Assembly (NCBI GenBank): GCA_963766605.1
Contig: CAVYAT010000006.1
Span: 1-64,000, forward strand
Direction of reading: 5' to 3'
DNA length: 64,000 nucleotides
Source of the DNA: AC-49 sp963766605
GTDB lineage: Bacteria > Actinomycetota > Thermoleophilia > Solirubrobacterales > Solirubrobacteraceae
The translations under genes were made by a program, and so were the position numbers. Below the pieces are notes generated by a model. It was not told the DNA's origin. It worked only from the letters and a program-made list of their open reading frames with translations, and did not search any database. Positions within the stretch are counted from its first letter, which is position 1. Every line of letters starts with the position of its first letter. Of this stretch, positions 1-8,870 are shown in pieces.

Positions 1-28
1 TGTAGGCGGTCGCCCCCGGGACCCGCGA

Positions 29-34
29 TATCGT
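29..34 (+). promoter_or_regulatory. -10 box of a leaderless promoter
   Basis: TATCGT ends 9 bases before the ATG at 44, which puts the expected transcription start at or next to the start codon. No Shine-Dalgarno sequence precedes the ATG. The -35 region would lie at or before the window edge. Confidence 0.45.
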
Positions 35-43
35 CGCCCCGGC

Positions 44-2410
44 ATGCACATCCTGCTGCTGACCGATCGCGACTGGACCCACCCGCAGGGCGGCGGCACC
101 GGCACGAACCTGTACGGGCAGGTCTCCCGCTGGCTGGCGTGGGGCCACAAGGTCACGGTCATCGCGGGTGCGTATCCGGGATGCGCGGCCGTCGATCAGC
201 TCGACGAGAACCTGGTCATCCACCGGATGGGATCGCGGCTGACCGTCTTTCCGCGCGCCGCATGGGCGACGTGGCGTGGCGTCGGACGCGATGCCGACAT
301 CGTGCTCGAGGTCATCAACGGGATCGCGTTCTTCACGCCGCTGTGGCGCTGGCTGCGCGTGCCGCGCGTCGCGCTCGTGCACCACGTCCACCAGGGCCAC
401 TACGTCCACGAGCTCGGCGCGCGCGGACGCATCGCGGCGTTCTGGCTCGAGCGGGTGCCGCTGCGCTACATGTACCGGCTCCGGCCGGTGCTGACGATCT
501 CCAACGCGGCGCGCGACGACCTCATCGCGCTTGGCGTGGCACCGGAGCGCATCCACGTCGCCTACCTCGGGGTCGAGCCCAACCAGTTCCACCCCGGCCA
601 TCGCGCCGAGCGGCCGACACTGCTGTACCTCGGGCGCCTGAAGGCCTACAAACGCCTGGAGATCCTGCTCGACGTCCTGTCCGACATCCCCGAGGCGACG
701 CTCGAGATCGTCGGCGAGGGCGATCACCGCAAGGCGCTGGAGAAGGAGATCGCCCAGCGCGACCTCGGCGACCGCGTCGTCCTGCACGGGCACATCGACG
801 AGGACGACAAGGCCGCGATCTACGGCAGCGCGTGGGTCAACCTGACCGCGTCGTCGGCCGAGGGCTGGTGCCTGACGGTCATGGAGGCCGCCGCCTGCCG
901 CACGCCGAGCGCAGCGATGGCGGTCGGCGGGCTGCCCGAGTCGATCGTCGACGGGCAGACCGGCCTGCTCGCCGACACGCCGCAGGAGCTGCGCGAGCGC
1001 GTGCGCGAGCTCGTCGCCGATCCGCAGCGCCGCGACGAGCTCGGCGAAGCGGCCCAGGCGCGGGCGCGCGGCTTCACCTGGGAGCACACCGCCCAGGCCA
1101 ACCTCGAGGTGCTCGAGAAGACGGCGGCCGGCGGCCATGTGCGGATGCGCAGCCTGCTGCGCGACTCCGAGACCGGCAAGGCGGTCGGGCTGGCCGCGGC
1201 GACGCTGGCCAACAACGCGATCCAGCTCGCGTTCACGATCGTCTTCGTCCGGCTGCTCGGCGCAAGCGGCTATGGGTCGCTGGCGGCCCTGATCTCCGCC
1301 TTCCTGATCCTGCTGATCGGCGGCCAGTCGGTACAGGCCGCGGCCGCGCGCGAGCTGACGCTCGGCCGGCTGGGCTCCAACGCCCAGACGTCGGCGACGC
1401 TGCGCATCTGGACCGGGCGGCTGGTCGGGCTGCTGGTCGCGGTGACCATCGTCTCGGTGATCCTGCGCGACCCGATCTCGCGCGTCATCGGCGTCGCCAA
1501 CCACCCGTGGGCGGCCGCCGCGGTGCTGCCGACCGGCGCCCTGTGGATGCTGCTGTCGCTGCAGCGCGGCGCGCTTCAGGGGTTGCGGGCGTTCAAGCCG
1601 CTGGGGACGAGCCTGATCGTCGAGGCCGGCTTGCGCATCGCGTTCGGCCTGGCGCTCGTCGCGTTCGGGCTCGGCGTCACCGGCGCGTACCTCGGCACCC
1701 CGCTGGCGTTCGCCGGCACGTCGGTCGGGCTGGCCGTCCTGCTGCACCGCCGGCTGGCCAAGGTGCCGGGCGAGCCACACGTCGGCAAGGTGCGCACGCT
1801 GCGCTCGCTGATCGGCCAGGAGTGGGTGCCGGTCGTGGGGCTGCTGTGCCTCGGCGTGCTGCAGAACGTCGACGTGATCATGGGGCGCCACGCCCTGACC
1901 CACCACCAGGCCGGAATCTACGCGTCGGCGGCCGTCGCGGCGAAGGCGGTGCTGTGGGTTGCGATCGGGCTCGGGCTGCACCTGCTGCCCGAGGCGACAC
2001 GGCGCGGCGCGGCCGGGCTTGACCCGCGGCCGGTGCTGTACCGCGCGCTGGGCCTGCTGGGGATCGTCGCCGCGCCCGCGTTGCTGATCTTCTGGCTGTT
2101 CCCGACGCTGCTGCTGGGTCTGGCGTTCGGCCATCAGGCGACCGGCGCGTCAAGCGAGCTGGTGATCCTCGGCGTCGCGATGACGCTGCTCGCCGTCGCC
2201 TATCTGACCGTCATGTACATGATCGCGCTGGGCGAGACCCAGTTCCTGTGGGTCGTCGCCGTGGTGGCGATCCTCGAGCCGATCGTGCTCGGATCCAGCG
2301 AGGTCGGGCTGTACTCGTTCGCCGCGATCGTGCTCGGGGTGCAGTGCCTGGCCGCCTCCGGGGTCCTCGCGCTCGGGCTGCACGCCCGCTTCCGAACCGT
2401 CGCGGCGTGA
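44..2410 (+). CDS. Fused GT4 glycosyltransferase / Wzx-type flippase
   Basis: One 788-residue frame joins two functions that are usually separate genes. Residues 1 to about 365 form a GT-B glycosyltransferase of family GT4: a glycine-rich loop (GGGTGTN, near 17-23), the start of the C-terminal Rossmann half (LLYLGRLKAYKR, near 193) and EGWCLTVMEAA near 272, which carries the Glu-x7-Glu pair typical of GT4. From about 370 to the end the protein is polytopic and hydrophobic and resembles the polysaccharide-biosynthesis flippases (Wzx/MATE fold) that move lipid-linked sugars across the membrane. The short linker (near GGHVRMRSLL) contains no stop. An internal start for a separate flippase cannot be excluded, because a Met lies in the linker (VRMRS), but no ribosome site precedes it. 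The likely role is to add a sugar to a lipid-linked glycan on the cytoplasmic face and help export it. The methyltransferase that follows overlaps its stop by 4 bases. Confidence 0.8.
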   Translation: MHILLLTDRDWTHPQGGGTGTNLYGQVSRWLAWGHKVTVIAGAYPGCAAVDQLDENLVIHRMGSRLTVFPRAAWATWRGVGRDADIVLEVINGIAFFTPLWRWLRVPRVALVHHVHQGHYVHELGARGRIAAFWLERVPLRYMYRLRPVLTISNAARDDLIALGVAPERIHVAYLGVEPNQFHPGHRAERPTLLYLGRLKAYKRLEILLDVLSDIPEATLEIVGEGDHRKALEKEIAQRDLGDRVVLHGHIDEDDKAAIYGSAWVNLTASSAEGWCLTVMEAAACRTPSAAMAVGGLPESIVDGQTGLLADTPQELRERVRELVADPQRRDELGEAAQARARGFTWEHTAQANLEVLEKTAAGGHVRMRSLLRDSETGKAVGLAAATLANNAIQLAFTIVFVRLLGASGYGSLAALISAFLILLIGGQSVQAAAARELTLGRLGSNAQTSATLRIWTGRLVGLLVAVTIVSVILRDPISRVIGVANHPWAAAAVLPTGALWMLLSLQRGALQGLRAFKPLGTSLIVEAGLRIAFGLALVAFGLGVTGAYLGTPLAFAGTSVGLAVLLHRRLAKVPGEPHVGKVRTLRSLIGQEWVPVVGLLCLGVLQNVDVIMGRHALTHHQAGIYASAAVAAKAVLWVAIGLGLHLLPEATRRGAAGLDPRPVLYRALGLLGIVAAPALLIFWLFPTLLLGLAFGHQATGASSELVILGVAMTLLAVAYLTVMYMIALGETQFLWVVAVVAILEPIVLGSSEVGLYSFAAIVLGVQCLAASGVLALGLHARFRTVAA

Positions 2411-3096
2411 GCTACCGCGAGGCGATCGCGGGCGTCGAGGGCTGGCTGACCGACGCCCAGGCCAAGCGACTGCACGTGCGTGGCGCCGCGGTGCGCTCTG
2501 GCGGGCGGATCGTGGAGATCGGCTCGTTTCGCGGGCGCTCGACGATCGTGCTGGCGCTGTCGGCCGCGCCCGACGTCGAGATCGTGGCGATCGACCCGCA
2601 CATCGGCTCCGACCGCGGACCGCAGGAGATCGACGCCCAGCCGGACCTGGGGGCGACCGACAACGACGTCTTCGAGGCCAACCTCGCGGCGGCCGGCGTG
2701 CGCGACCGCGTGCGCCACGTGCGCAAGCTGTCGGCCGACGCCCTGGATGACGCGGGCGAGCCGATCGACCTCCTGTGGATCGACGGCGCACATCGCTACG
2801 GCCCGGCCCGCGACGACATCGTCATGTACGGCGCCCGGGTGCCGACCGGCGGCGTGCTGGCGATCCATGACGCGTTCTCGTCGATCGGCGTGACGCTGGC
2901 GCTCGCGCGCTGCATGTTGTTCTCGCGCTCGTGGCGCTACACCGGGCGCGCCGGGTCGCTGGCCGAGTACGAGCGTCGCCCGGGCGGGGTGCGCAGCACG
3001 CTTCGCCAGCTCGCGTCGTTGCCGTGGTTTGCCTACAACGTGGTGCTGAAGGTCCTCACCGTGGCGAAGATCCGCCGCGGGCCCTGGCCGTACTGA
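2407..3096 (+). CDS. Class I SAM-dependent methyltransferase
   Basis: 229 residues from GTG 2407, which overlaps the stop of the fused glycosyltransferase-flippase (GTGA). A longer frame runs upstream inside that gene, but the coupled GTG gives the natural family N-terminus. Motif I is seen as IVEIGSFRGRST (near 36-47), followed by an acidic residue in VAIDPHIG, and by LLWIDGAHRYG near 120, the pattern of the Methyltransf_24 group. Such proteins methylate small molecules or sugars. Its position at the end of a glycan operon suggests O-methylation of a sugar or polysaccharide, but the substrate is not visible in the sequence. Confidence 0.75.
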   Translation: MSYREAIAGVEGWLTDAQAKRLHVRGAAVRSGGRIVEIGSFRGRSTIVLALSAAPDVEIVAIDPHIGSDRGPQEIDAQPDLGATDNDVFEANLAAAGVRDRVRHVRKLSADALDDAGEPIDLLWIDGAHRYGPARDDIVMYGARVPTGGVLAIHDAFSSIGVTLALARCMLFSRSWRYTGRAGSLAEYERRPGGVRSTLRQLASLPWFAYNVVLKVLTVAKIRRGPWPY

Positions 3097-3129
3097 GGGC
3101 GCGAACCGGGTTGGGGCCGTATCTGGGGC

Positions 3130-6100
3130 TCAACCCAGCCTTCGATGGTCCTTGCCGCGGCGGCGTGTTGACCACAGCGTCCACACCAGCGCCAGGCCGA
3201 GCAGGACGAGGCCGGCGACGGCGGCCCAGTGGCCGCCCTGGTGGTCGTTGGCGTAGTTGGAGTTGAAGCCGCCGTGATCGCGCCAACCGCCGAGCAGGTA
3301 CAGAACCGGCATCGCGACGACGAGGATCGCGCCGGCGGCGCTCAGCAGCCAGCGCGTCGGCACCCCGCGCCACAGGACGAACGCGAACAGCGGAAACGCC
3401 ACCGCGCCTGCGCGCAGCGCGAAGACGAAGCCGACGACACCGGCGCCGAACAGCGCCAGGCCGAGTGCCGCAGCGAGCCCGAGCCGGCCGGTCCGCGGAA
3501 CATCGGGCAGCTCGCTGAGGTCAGCCGCCGGCACGGCGGCACGGCGGCGGCGCACGAACAGCAGCGCGAGCAGCGCGATCGCGCCGACCAGCGAGACGAT
3601 GTAGCCCGCGTCGAGCACACGGTTGGGCCCGAACCAGAACCGCACGCTGTGGCAGGAGGCGCCGATCGTCCAGCCGTTGGCGTAGCCCTGGATCGGCACC
3701 GGTGAACCAAGGTCATGCCCGTCGCACGACGCGCGCCAGCCACGGTTGAAGGACTCGCCGAGCACGAGCCACGACGGCCCGGAGACGCGGACCTTCACCC
3801 CGTCCCACGAGCCGGGGTGCGACGACCCGGCGCGGACGACCGTCCCGCCTCCGACCGCCGGAGCCGGCTCGCCCGACGGCGACGACAGGTCGAGTGCGTC
3901 GACGGCCAGCGGGCGCGCCGTCGTGGTGACGAGCGTCGGCGCCGCTGGGATCGCGAGGCGCCCGCAGCCGGTCGCGCGCAGTGCGCGACCGCCGTCCAGC
4001 GCCGCGATCGACGCCGCGACCCGCAGGCCCACGCGGCGTCCGCCCGCGATCACGGCGGCGGTGCCGCATGGCGCGTGCAACGGGCCCGAGCGCGGGACGT
4101 GCAGCTCCAGTCCGGCCCCGCCCAGCTCGGCGATCGCGACGGCGCGGCGCTGCGTCGCCGGGCCGGCCGTGCCTGCCGGGAACGCCGCGTTGACGACCTC
4201 GAGCCGGAACGCCCGGCCGCGCAGCGCCGACGGCAGCCGGACCACCCCGCCCGGCCCGACCGCGACGACCCCCGCCGCGTGCGACGGGCGCCCCGAGGCG
4301 TCGAGCGCCGGGATCCGGGCCAGCGCGGCGGCCGATGGTGCCGCCACGACCCGCACCGCGGTCGGGCGCCGCACGCGCAGCCGCGGCTCGCTGAGCCGCA
4401 GCTCGCGCACGGTCGTCGGCGAGTGCGTCGTCCACGCCAGCCACGCCGGGCGGCCCGGGATCCACTGGCCGATCCAGGCGCGCCCCGCCAAGCCATCGAA
4501 CGCCCCGCTGGCGCGGTAGCCCGCGATACCCTCAAACCGCGAGCTCGACCAGGCGCTGCCCGGCCCGATCGCACCCGCCAACCGGTCCAGGGCACGGTCG
4601 TCGGCGCCGGGAGCGACGCTCAGCCACGCGCGGGCGACCCACCAGCGGGCAGCCGGCGGATCGACGATCCGCGCCATCGCCGACTCGGCGTCCTGGGCGT
4701 CGCGCGCTCGCGCCGCGCCGTGCTCGCCGGCGAGCGGCCCCTCGCGCAGCGGGTCGTCGGCTGTGACCCGGTTGAGCAGGTAGGACATCGGCGTGCGGCT
4801 CAGGTTCACGCCGCGCAGCTCGTCCTGGGCCAGCTGCGGAACGCGCAGGGCGTAGCTCACGTGGACGCCCGGGATCTTCAGCTCGCGGATGCCGCCGGCC
4901 CCGAACGTGCCCGAACGGGGGTGGCGGATCCCGTCGATCAGGACGCTGAGGCCGGCGACGTGGCGCAGCCCGAGGCGCAGGTGGTTGACGCCCCGATGCA
5001 CGGCGAAGCCCTTGCCGTTGATCGACACGTGGGTCACGACGCCGCGGCTGTCGGAGTACGGCGTCAGCGCCACCGTGCCGACGTCGCGCGGGGCGTCGAA
5101 GACGATGTCGAGGTGGTGGCGAGGCGGGGCGATCGCGAGGTCGGCGATCCACTCGGTGTTCGGGTTGCCGTCCAGCGCGGCGATCGGCGCGTGCTCGGGG
5201 AACTGCGTGACCTGGGGCGAGAACGGCGCGCTGACGCTGCGGATGCCGCGGACCACGGCGACCGTCTGGGCGCCACTGCCGCGCGCCGGGAACGGGTCGA
5301 GCACCACCCCGTCCTGCGCCGGTGACTGGTCGGCCGGCAGCACCGCGCCGCGGTTCTGGACCAGCCGTGCGGCGACGAACGGCTGGCGACGGTTGGAGTC
5401 GCTGATCGCGATCGTCGCGCCGGCTCGGGCGGCGGTGCGCAGCTGCGGCGGCGTCAGGTCGGCGGCGAAGCGCAGCGGCAGATCGGGGTGCAGCGCGCCG
5501 AACGCGGCGAGCGACAGGATCCCGCCCGCGTCGCCGTCGACGATCGTCTCCGGCCTCCGCGGCAGGACGCGGACGATCCCGCCGGTGTGCAGCGTCTTGC
5601 GCTGGACCTCGGGCAGCGTCTGGGCGTCGGCGAGTGTGCCGGCCGCGGCCGGCACGGCGAACGACGGGCCGTAGGCCCGGGCGCCGTCCACCGACACCCC
5701 GCCCGCGCGCAGTGCGTCGAGCGCCGTCGCCAGCGGCGGGCCGCCGCCGCGCGCGCGATCACGGTCGGCGGCGAGGACGAGGTCGCCGACGCCCATCAGA
5801 TCCAGCAGCGGCGGTAGCTGTCCCGGCAGCGCGCGTTGCTGGTTGATGAGGTCGTCGACCGACCACTGCAGGTCGACGGAGCGCAGATCGGCGAACGGGA
5901 CGATGTAGCGCGAGGTGACGAGGTGCGACGTGAGCGCCGGCAGCAGCTCGTCGATCGTGCCGCCGTAGCGCGAGAACGCGAACAGCTGTCCCGGCTCGAT
6001 CAGGGCGCGCGTGTTGTCGGAGCGCCTGCTCAGGTCGGCCGCCACCTGGTGCCACGCGACCGGGACGTGGAAGCGCAGCTGGCGCTCCTCGGCGCGCCCG

Positions 6101-7365
6101 GTCGTCAGCGGCCACGCGGCGACGAACGCGATCGCCGCCGCGCCGGCGATGGCCGCCCACCCCGCCCAGCCGCGGCCGCGGGCCCGCAGGCGCTCGACGG
6201 CGGCCGCGAGCCCGACCCCGGCCAGCGCGGCGATCCCGGCCGCCACCAGCGGCCCGGCCTTGTACGTCGTGCGCAGGAACTGCAGCGCCTGGACGTGGTT
6301 GTAGGTGAACGTCAGGCCACGCCGAAACGGCGTCCCCTCGGGGAAGCCCGCGGCCATGATGACCACGCCGATGATCGTCATCGCGAGCAGGAACGGGACG
6401 TAGCGCGTGCGCCACGAGAGCCGCAGCGAAGCGAGCGTCAGCGCCGGGACGAGCAGGCCGCACAGAACGACCGGACGGCTGAACAGCAGCACGTCGCCAT
6501 GACCGGCGAACGGGTACAGATGGCCGCCGAAGCCGACACCGACGTAGCTCGTCCAGAAGCCGACCAGGCGCAGCGACTCGCTGACCGACGTCGTCTGCCA
6601 GATCGTCCCGGGCTGCTCGGTGAACGGCAGGAAGTTGAGGCCGTACTTCTGCGCGGCGAGCAATGGCGCCAGCCACCAGGCGTTGACGACCAGCGCGCAG
6701 ACGCCGACGCGCCACAGCGCCGGCCACAGCGCCCGGCCGCCGACCCCGCCCCAGCCGACCTCGTACAGCGCCAGCAGCGCCGGAGCGACGAGCACCCAGC
6801 CGGTCACGGCGACGTTGACGCCGCCGCCGGTCGCGGTCAGGACCAGCGCGAACGCGGCCGGCCACCACCAGCCGCGCGGGTCGCGCAGGCCGCGATGCAC
6901 GCACAGCAGCAGCCACGGAAGCGCCGCGTAGGCGAGCAGCGCGACGCTCGTGCGGTCGGTGTAGACGGCGACGTACGGGTTGACGATGAACAGCGCGCCG
7001 GCCGTGAGGTGGGCGATGCCCCGCGGCGAGGGCAGCAGCGCATCCAGGAGCCGCACCATCCCCCATGCCGCCACGGCCAGCAGCGCCGCGAGCCACAGCC
7101 GCTGCACGACCCACATCGGCAGCCCGAGCCCATGGCCGAGCGCGAACCAGGGCGCCATCGGGAACGCGTAGCCGCCGTACTGCCCCGCCCACACGTGGCC
7201 GAGGTCGGTGGTCGGCGACCAGGCCGAAAGCACGTCGGTCAGGAAGCGGCCCGGATCGACGTACAGGCTGAGCTTGGTGTCGGCGACCGTCTTGCCCGGC
7301 GACTGGGCAAATGCGACCACGAACGCCAGGCCGGTGAGGGCGAGAGGGGCCGTTCGGCGACGCAT
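3130..7365 (-). CDS. AftD-like alpha-(1->3)-arabinofuranosyltransferase family protein (DUF3367)
   Basis: 1411 residues, the size of mycobacterial AftD. The N-terminal third (about 1-450) is a multi-pass GT-C type membrane domain that begins with a hydrophobic segment (LALTGLAFVVAFA). A discoidin (F5/8 type C)-like carbohydrate-binding domain follows near 730-860 (LDGNPNTEWIAD and downstream strands). The protein ends with a beta domain carrying FNRGWRASCDG near 1201 and a cluster of membrane segments to the C-terminus. In mycobacteria AftD adds arabinofuranose from decaprenyl-phosphoryl arabinose to arabinogalactan and lipoarabinomannan outside the membrane. Whether arabinose is the sugar here is inferred from the family only. 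The gene is divergent from the O-antigen-ligase-like gene, and the two promoters overlap. Confidence 0.75.
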   Translation of the reverse strand: MRRRTAPLALTGLAFVVAFAQSPGKTVADTKLSLYVDPGRFLTDVLSAWSPTTDLGHVWAGQYGGYAFPMAPWFALGHGLGLPMWVVQRLWLAALLAVAAWGMVRLLDALLPSPRGIAHLTAGALFIVNPYVAVYTDRTSVALLAYAALPWLLLCVHRGLRDPRGWWWPAAFALVLTATGGGVNVAVTGWVLVAPALLALYEVGWGGVGGRALWPALWRVGVCALVVNAWWLAPLLAAQKYGLNFLPFTEQPGTIWQTTSVSESLRLVGFWTSYVGVGFGGHLYPFAGHGDVLLFSRPVVLCGLLVPALTLASLRLSWRTRYVPFLLAMTIIGVVIMAAGFPEGTPFRRGLTFTYNHVQALQFLRTTYKAGPLVAAGIAALAGVGLAAAVERLRARGRGWAGWAAIAGAAAIAFVAAWPLTTGRAEERQLRFHVPVAWHQVAADLSRRSDNTRALIEPGQLFAFSRYGGTIDELLPALTSHLVTSRYIVPFADLRSVDLQWSVDDLINQQRALPGQLPPLLDLMGVGDLVLAADRDRARGGGPPLATALDALRAGGVSVDGARAYGPSFAVPAAAGTLADAQTLPEVQRKTLHTGGIVRVLPRRPETIVDGDAGGILSLAAFGALHPDLPLRFAADLTPPQLRTAARAGATIAISDSNRRQPFVAARLVQNRGAVLPADQSPAQDGVVLDPFPARGSGAQTVAVVRGIRSVSAPFSPQVTQFPEHAPIAALDGNPNTEWIADLAIAPPRHHLDIVFDAPRDVGTVALTPYSDSRGVVTHVSINGKGFAVHRGVNHLRLGLRHVAGLSVLIDGIRHPRSGTFGAGGIRELKIPGVHVSYALRVPQLAQDELRGVNLSRTPMSYLLNRVTADDPLREGPLAGEHGAARARDAQDAESAMARIVDPPAARWWVARAWLSVAPGADDRALDRLAGAIGPGSAWSSSRFEGIAGYRASGAFDGLAGRAWIGQWIPGRPAWLAWTTHSPTTVRELRLSEPRLRVRRPTAVRVVAAPSAAALARIPALDASGRPSHAAGVVAVGPGGVVRLPSALRGRAFRLEVVNAAFPAGTAGPATQRRAVAIAELGGAGLELHVPRSGPLHAPCGTAAVIAGGRRVGLRVAASIAALDGGRALRATGCGRLAIPAAPTLVTTTARPLAVDALDLSSPSGEPAPAVGGGTVVRAGSSHPGSWDGVKVRVSGPSWLVLGESFNRGWRASCDGHDLGSPVPIQGYANGWTIGASCHSVRFWFGPNRVLDAGYIVSLVGAIALLALLFVRRRRAAVPAADLSELPDVPRTGRLGLAAALGLALFGAGVVGFVFALRAGAVAFPLFAFVLWRGVPTRWLLSAAGAILVVAMPVLYLLGGWRDHGGFNSNYANDHQGGHWAAVAGLVLLGLALVWTLWSTRRRGKDHRRLG

Positions 7366-7375
7366 GAAGTGGGTG

Positions 7376-7385
7376 AGGGTACGCT
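7376..7385. promoter_or_regulatory. Bidirectional promoter core with overlapping -10 boxes
   Basis: AGGGTACGCT reads TACGCT on plus, 9 bases before ATG 7395, and TACCCT on minus, 10 bases before ATG 7365. The two hexamers share the central TA. Both transcripts would be leaderless or nearly so, and polymerase could use the site in only one direction at a time. Confidence 0.45.
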
Positions 7386-7394
7386 GGCGCGCCG

Positions 7395-8870
7395 ATGCGC
7401 ACGCAACTCGACAGGCTGCGTCCGGCGCTGCTGGCGGCGCTGCTGGCCGGCCCGACGGTCCTCGCGTTCTTCTCCGGCGGGTTCTTCGACGAGCCGCGAC
7501 TGGTGGCGCTGATCGTCGCCTGGGCGCTCGTCGCGCTGGCCCTCGTCGCCGGCGCGCCGCCGCTGCCCCAGGGACGCTGGGGACGCCTCGCGCTCGGTGG
7601 GATGGCCGCCTACGCGGGCTGGATCGCGCTGTCGGGCCGCTGGTCGCCGCTGCCGGCCGACGCCGCCGACGACGCGCAGCGCGCGCTGCTGTACGTCGGT
7701 GCGCTGGCGGCGGCGATCGCGCTGCTGCGCGACCGCCGCGGCGCGCGCGCCGCCGAGCCGGCGCTGTTCGCCGGAGCGGTGATCGTCGTCGGCTACGGGC
7801 TCGCGGGCCGGCTGCTGCCGGGTCTCATCCACCAGGCGTTCGATCCCGCCGCCGGCGGGCGCCTCGACCAGCCGCTGACGTACTGGAACGCGATGGGCGC
7901 GCTGGCGGCGATCGCGTTCACGCTCGGCACGCGGATCGCCGGCGATCCCAGCCGCTCGCTCGCGATGCGCTGCGCGGCGGGGGCCGGCGCGGCGCCGATG
8001 CTCGCCGCCGCCTACCTCACGTTCTCGCGCGGGGCGCTGGCGGCGATCGTCGCGGCGCTGATCGTGCTGACCGTGCTGGCGCCGACGTGGGGCCAGCTGC
8101 GGGCGAGTGCGATCACGCTCGAGCTCGGCGCGCTCGGCGTCTTCTTCAGCGCGGCGGCCGGCCCGGTGCGCACCGCGGCCGGGTCGATGTCGTCACGCGA
8201 GTCGGCGGGCGCGCTCGTGTTCGTGGCGCTGCTGGGACTGATGGCCGCCACGGCGGCGCTCGTCGCCTGGTCGGCGGCGACCGAGCGCTCGGGCAGCACG
8301 CGCGCGGGCCCGCTCGGGCTGCCGTCGTGGGCCGGCACCGCGGCGACGGTGCTCGTCATCGCGATCGTCATCGTGCCGGTCGCCGTCGCGCGCGACTCCA
8401 AGAGCCCGTCCCCGCAGATCGGCCAGACGAGCGCGCGTCTGTCGAGCGTCGGCTCCAACCGCTACGCGTACTGGAAGGTCGCGGTGCGGGCCGGGATCCA
8501 CCACCCGCTGGCCGGTGTCGGTGCCAGCGGCTTCGCCGCCGAGTGGCTGCGCCACCGCACGATCGCCGACGCGGCCCACGACGCCCACTCGCTGGAGATC
8601 GAGACGTTCGCCGAGCTCGGGCTGATCGGTGTCGCGCTGCTGGCCGCGATGTTCGCGGGCGTCGCGTTGTGCGGGCGCGAGGCCTACCACCGTGACCCGG
8701 CGCTCGTCGCGGGACCGGCCAGCGCGCTGGCCGTGTGGACGCTGCACAGCGCGATCGACTGGGACTGGGAGATGCCGGCGCTGACGCTGATCGCGGTGAT
8801 CCTGGCCGGGGTGCTGGTCGCCGCAAGCGAGCCCGAGCCGCAGGTGGCGACCGTAGACTCGTCGGCGTGA
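7395..8870 (+). CDS. O-antigen ligase / polymerase-like membrane protein (Wzy_C)
   Basis: 491 residues, almost entirely hydrophobic helices, with one long extracytoplasmic loop near 335-400 that contains the Wzy_C features: SNRYAYWKVAV, HHPLAGVGASGF and AHDAHSLEIETFAELGLIG. In characterised members (WaaL, Wzy and pilin ligases) this loop carries the catalytic His/Arg residues that transfer or polymerise lipid-linked glycans at the outer face of the membrane. The GxG-F and the H in AHDAHS match that pattern. The next gene, an acyltransferase, overlaps the stop by 4 bases (GTGA), so the two are probably cotranscribed. Whether it polymerises or ligates is not decidable from sequence. Confidence 0.75.
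   Translation: MRTQLDRLRPALLAALLAGPTVLAFFSGGFFDEPRLVALIVAWALVALALVAGAPPLPQGRWGRLALGGMAAYAGWIALSGRWSPLPADAADDAQRALLYVGALAAAIALLRDRRGARAAEPALFAGAVIVVGYGLAGRLLPGLIHQAFDPAAGGRLDQPLTYWNAMGALAAIAFTLGTRIAGDPSRSLAMRCAAGAGAAPMLAAAYLTFSRGALAAIVAALIVLTVLAPTWGQLRASAITLELGALGVFFSAAAGPVRTAAGSMSSRESAGALVFVALLGLMAATAALVAWSAATERSGSTRAGPLGLPSWAGTAATVLVIAIVIVPVAVARDSKSPSPQIGQTSARLSSVGSNRYAYWKVAVRAGIHHPLAGVGASGFAAEWLRHRTIADAAHDAHSLEIETFAELGLIGVALLAAMFAGVALCGREAYHRDPALVAGPASALAVWTLHSAIDWDWEMPALTLIAVILAGVLVAASEPEPQVATVDSSA

Noticed and set aside
139..2022. 627-codon open frame inside the first gene
   Set aside because: Arg/Ala-rich translation with no family features; a GC-driven shadow of the glycosyltransferase-flippase frame.
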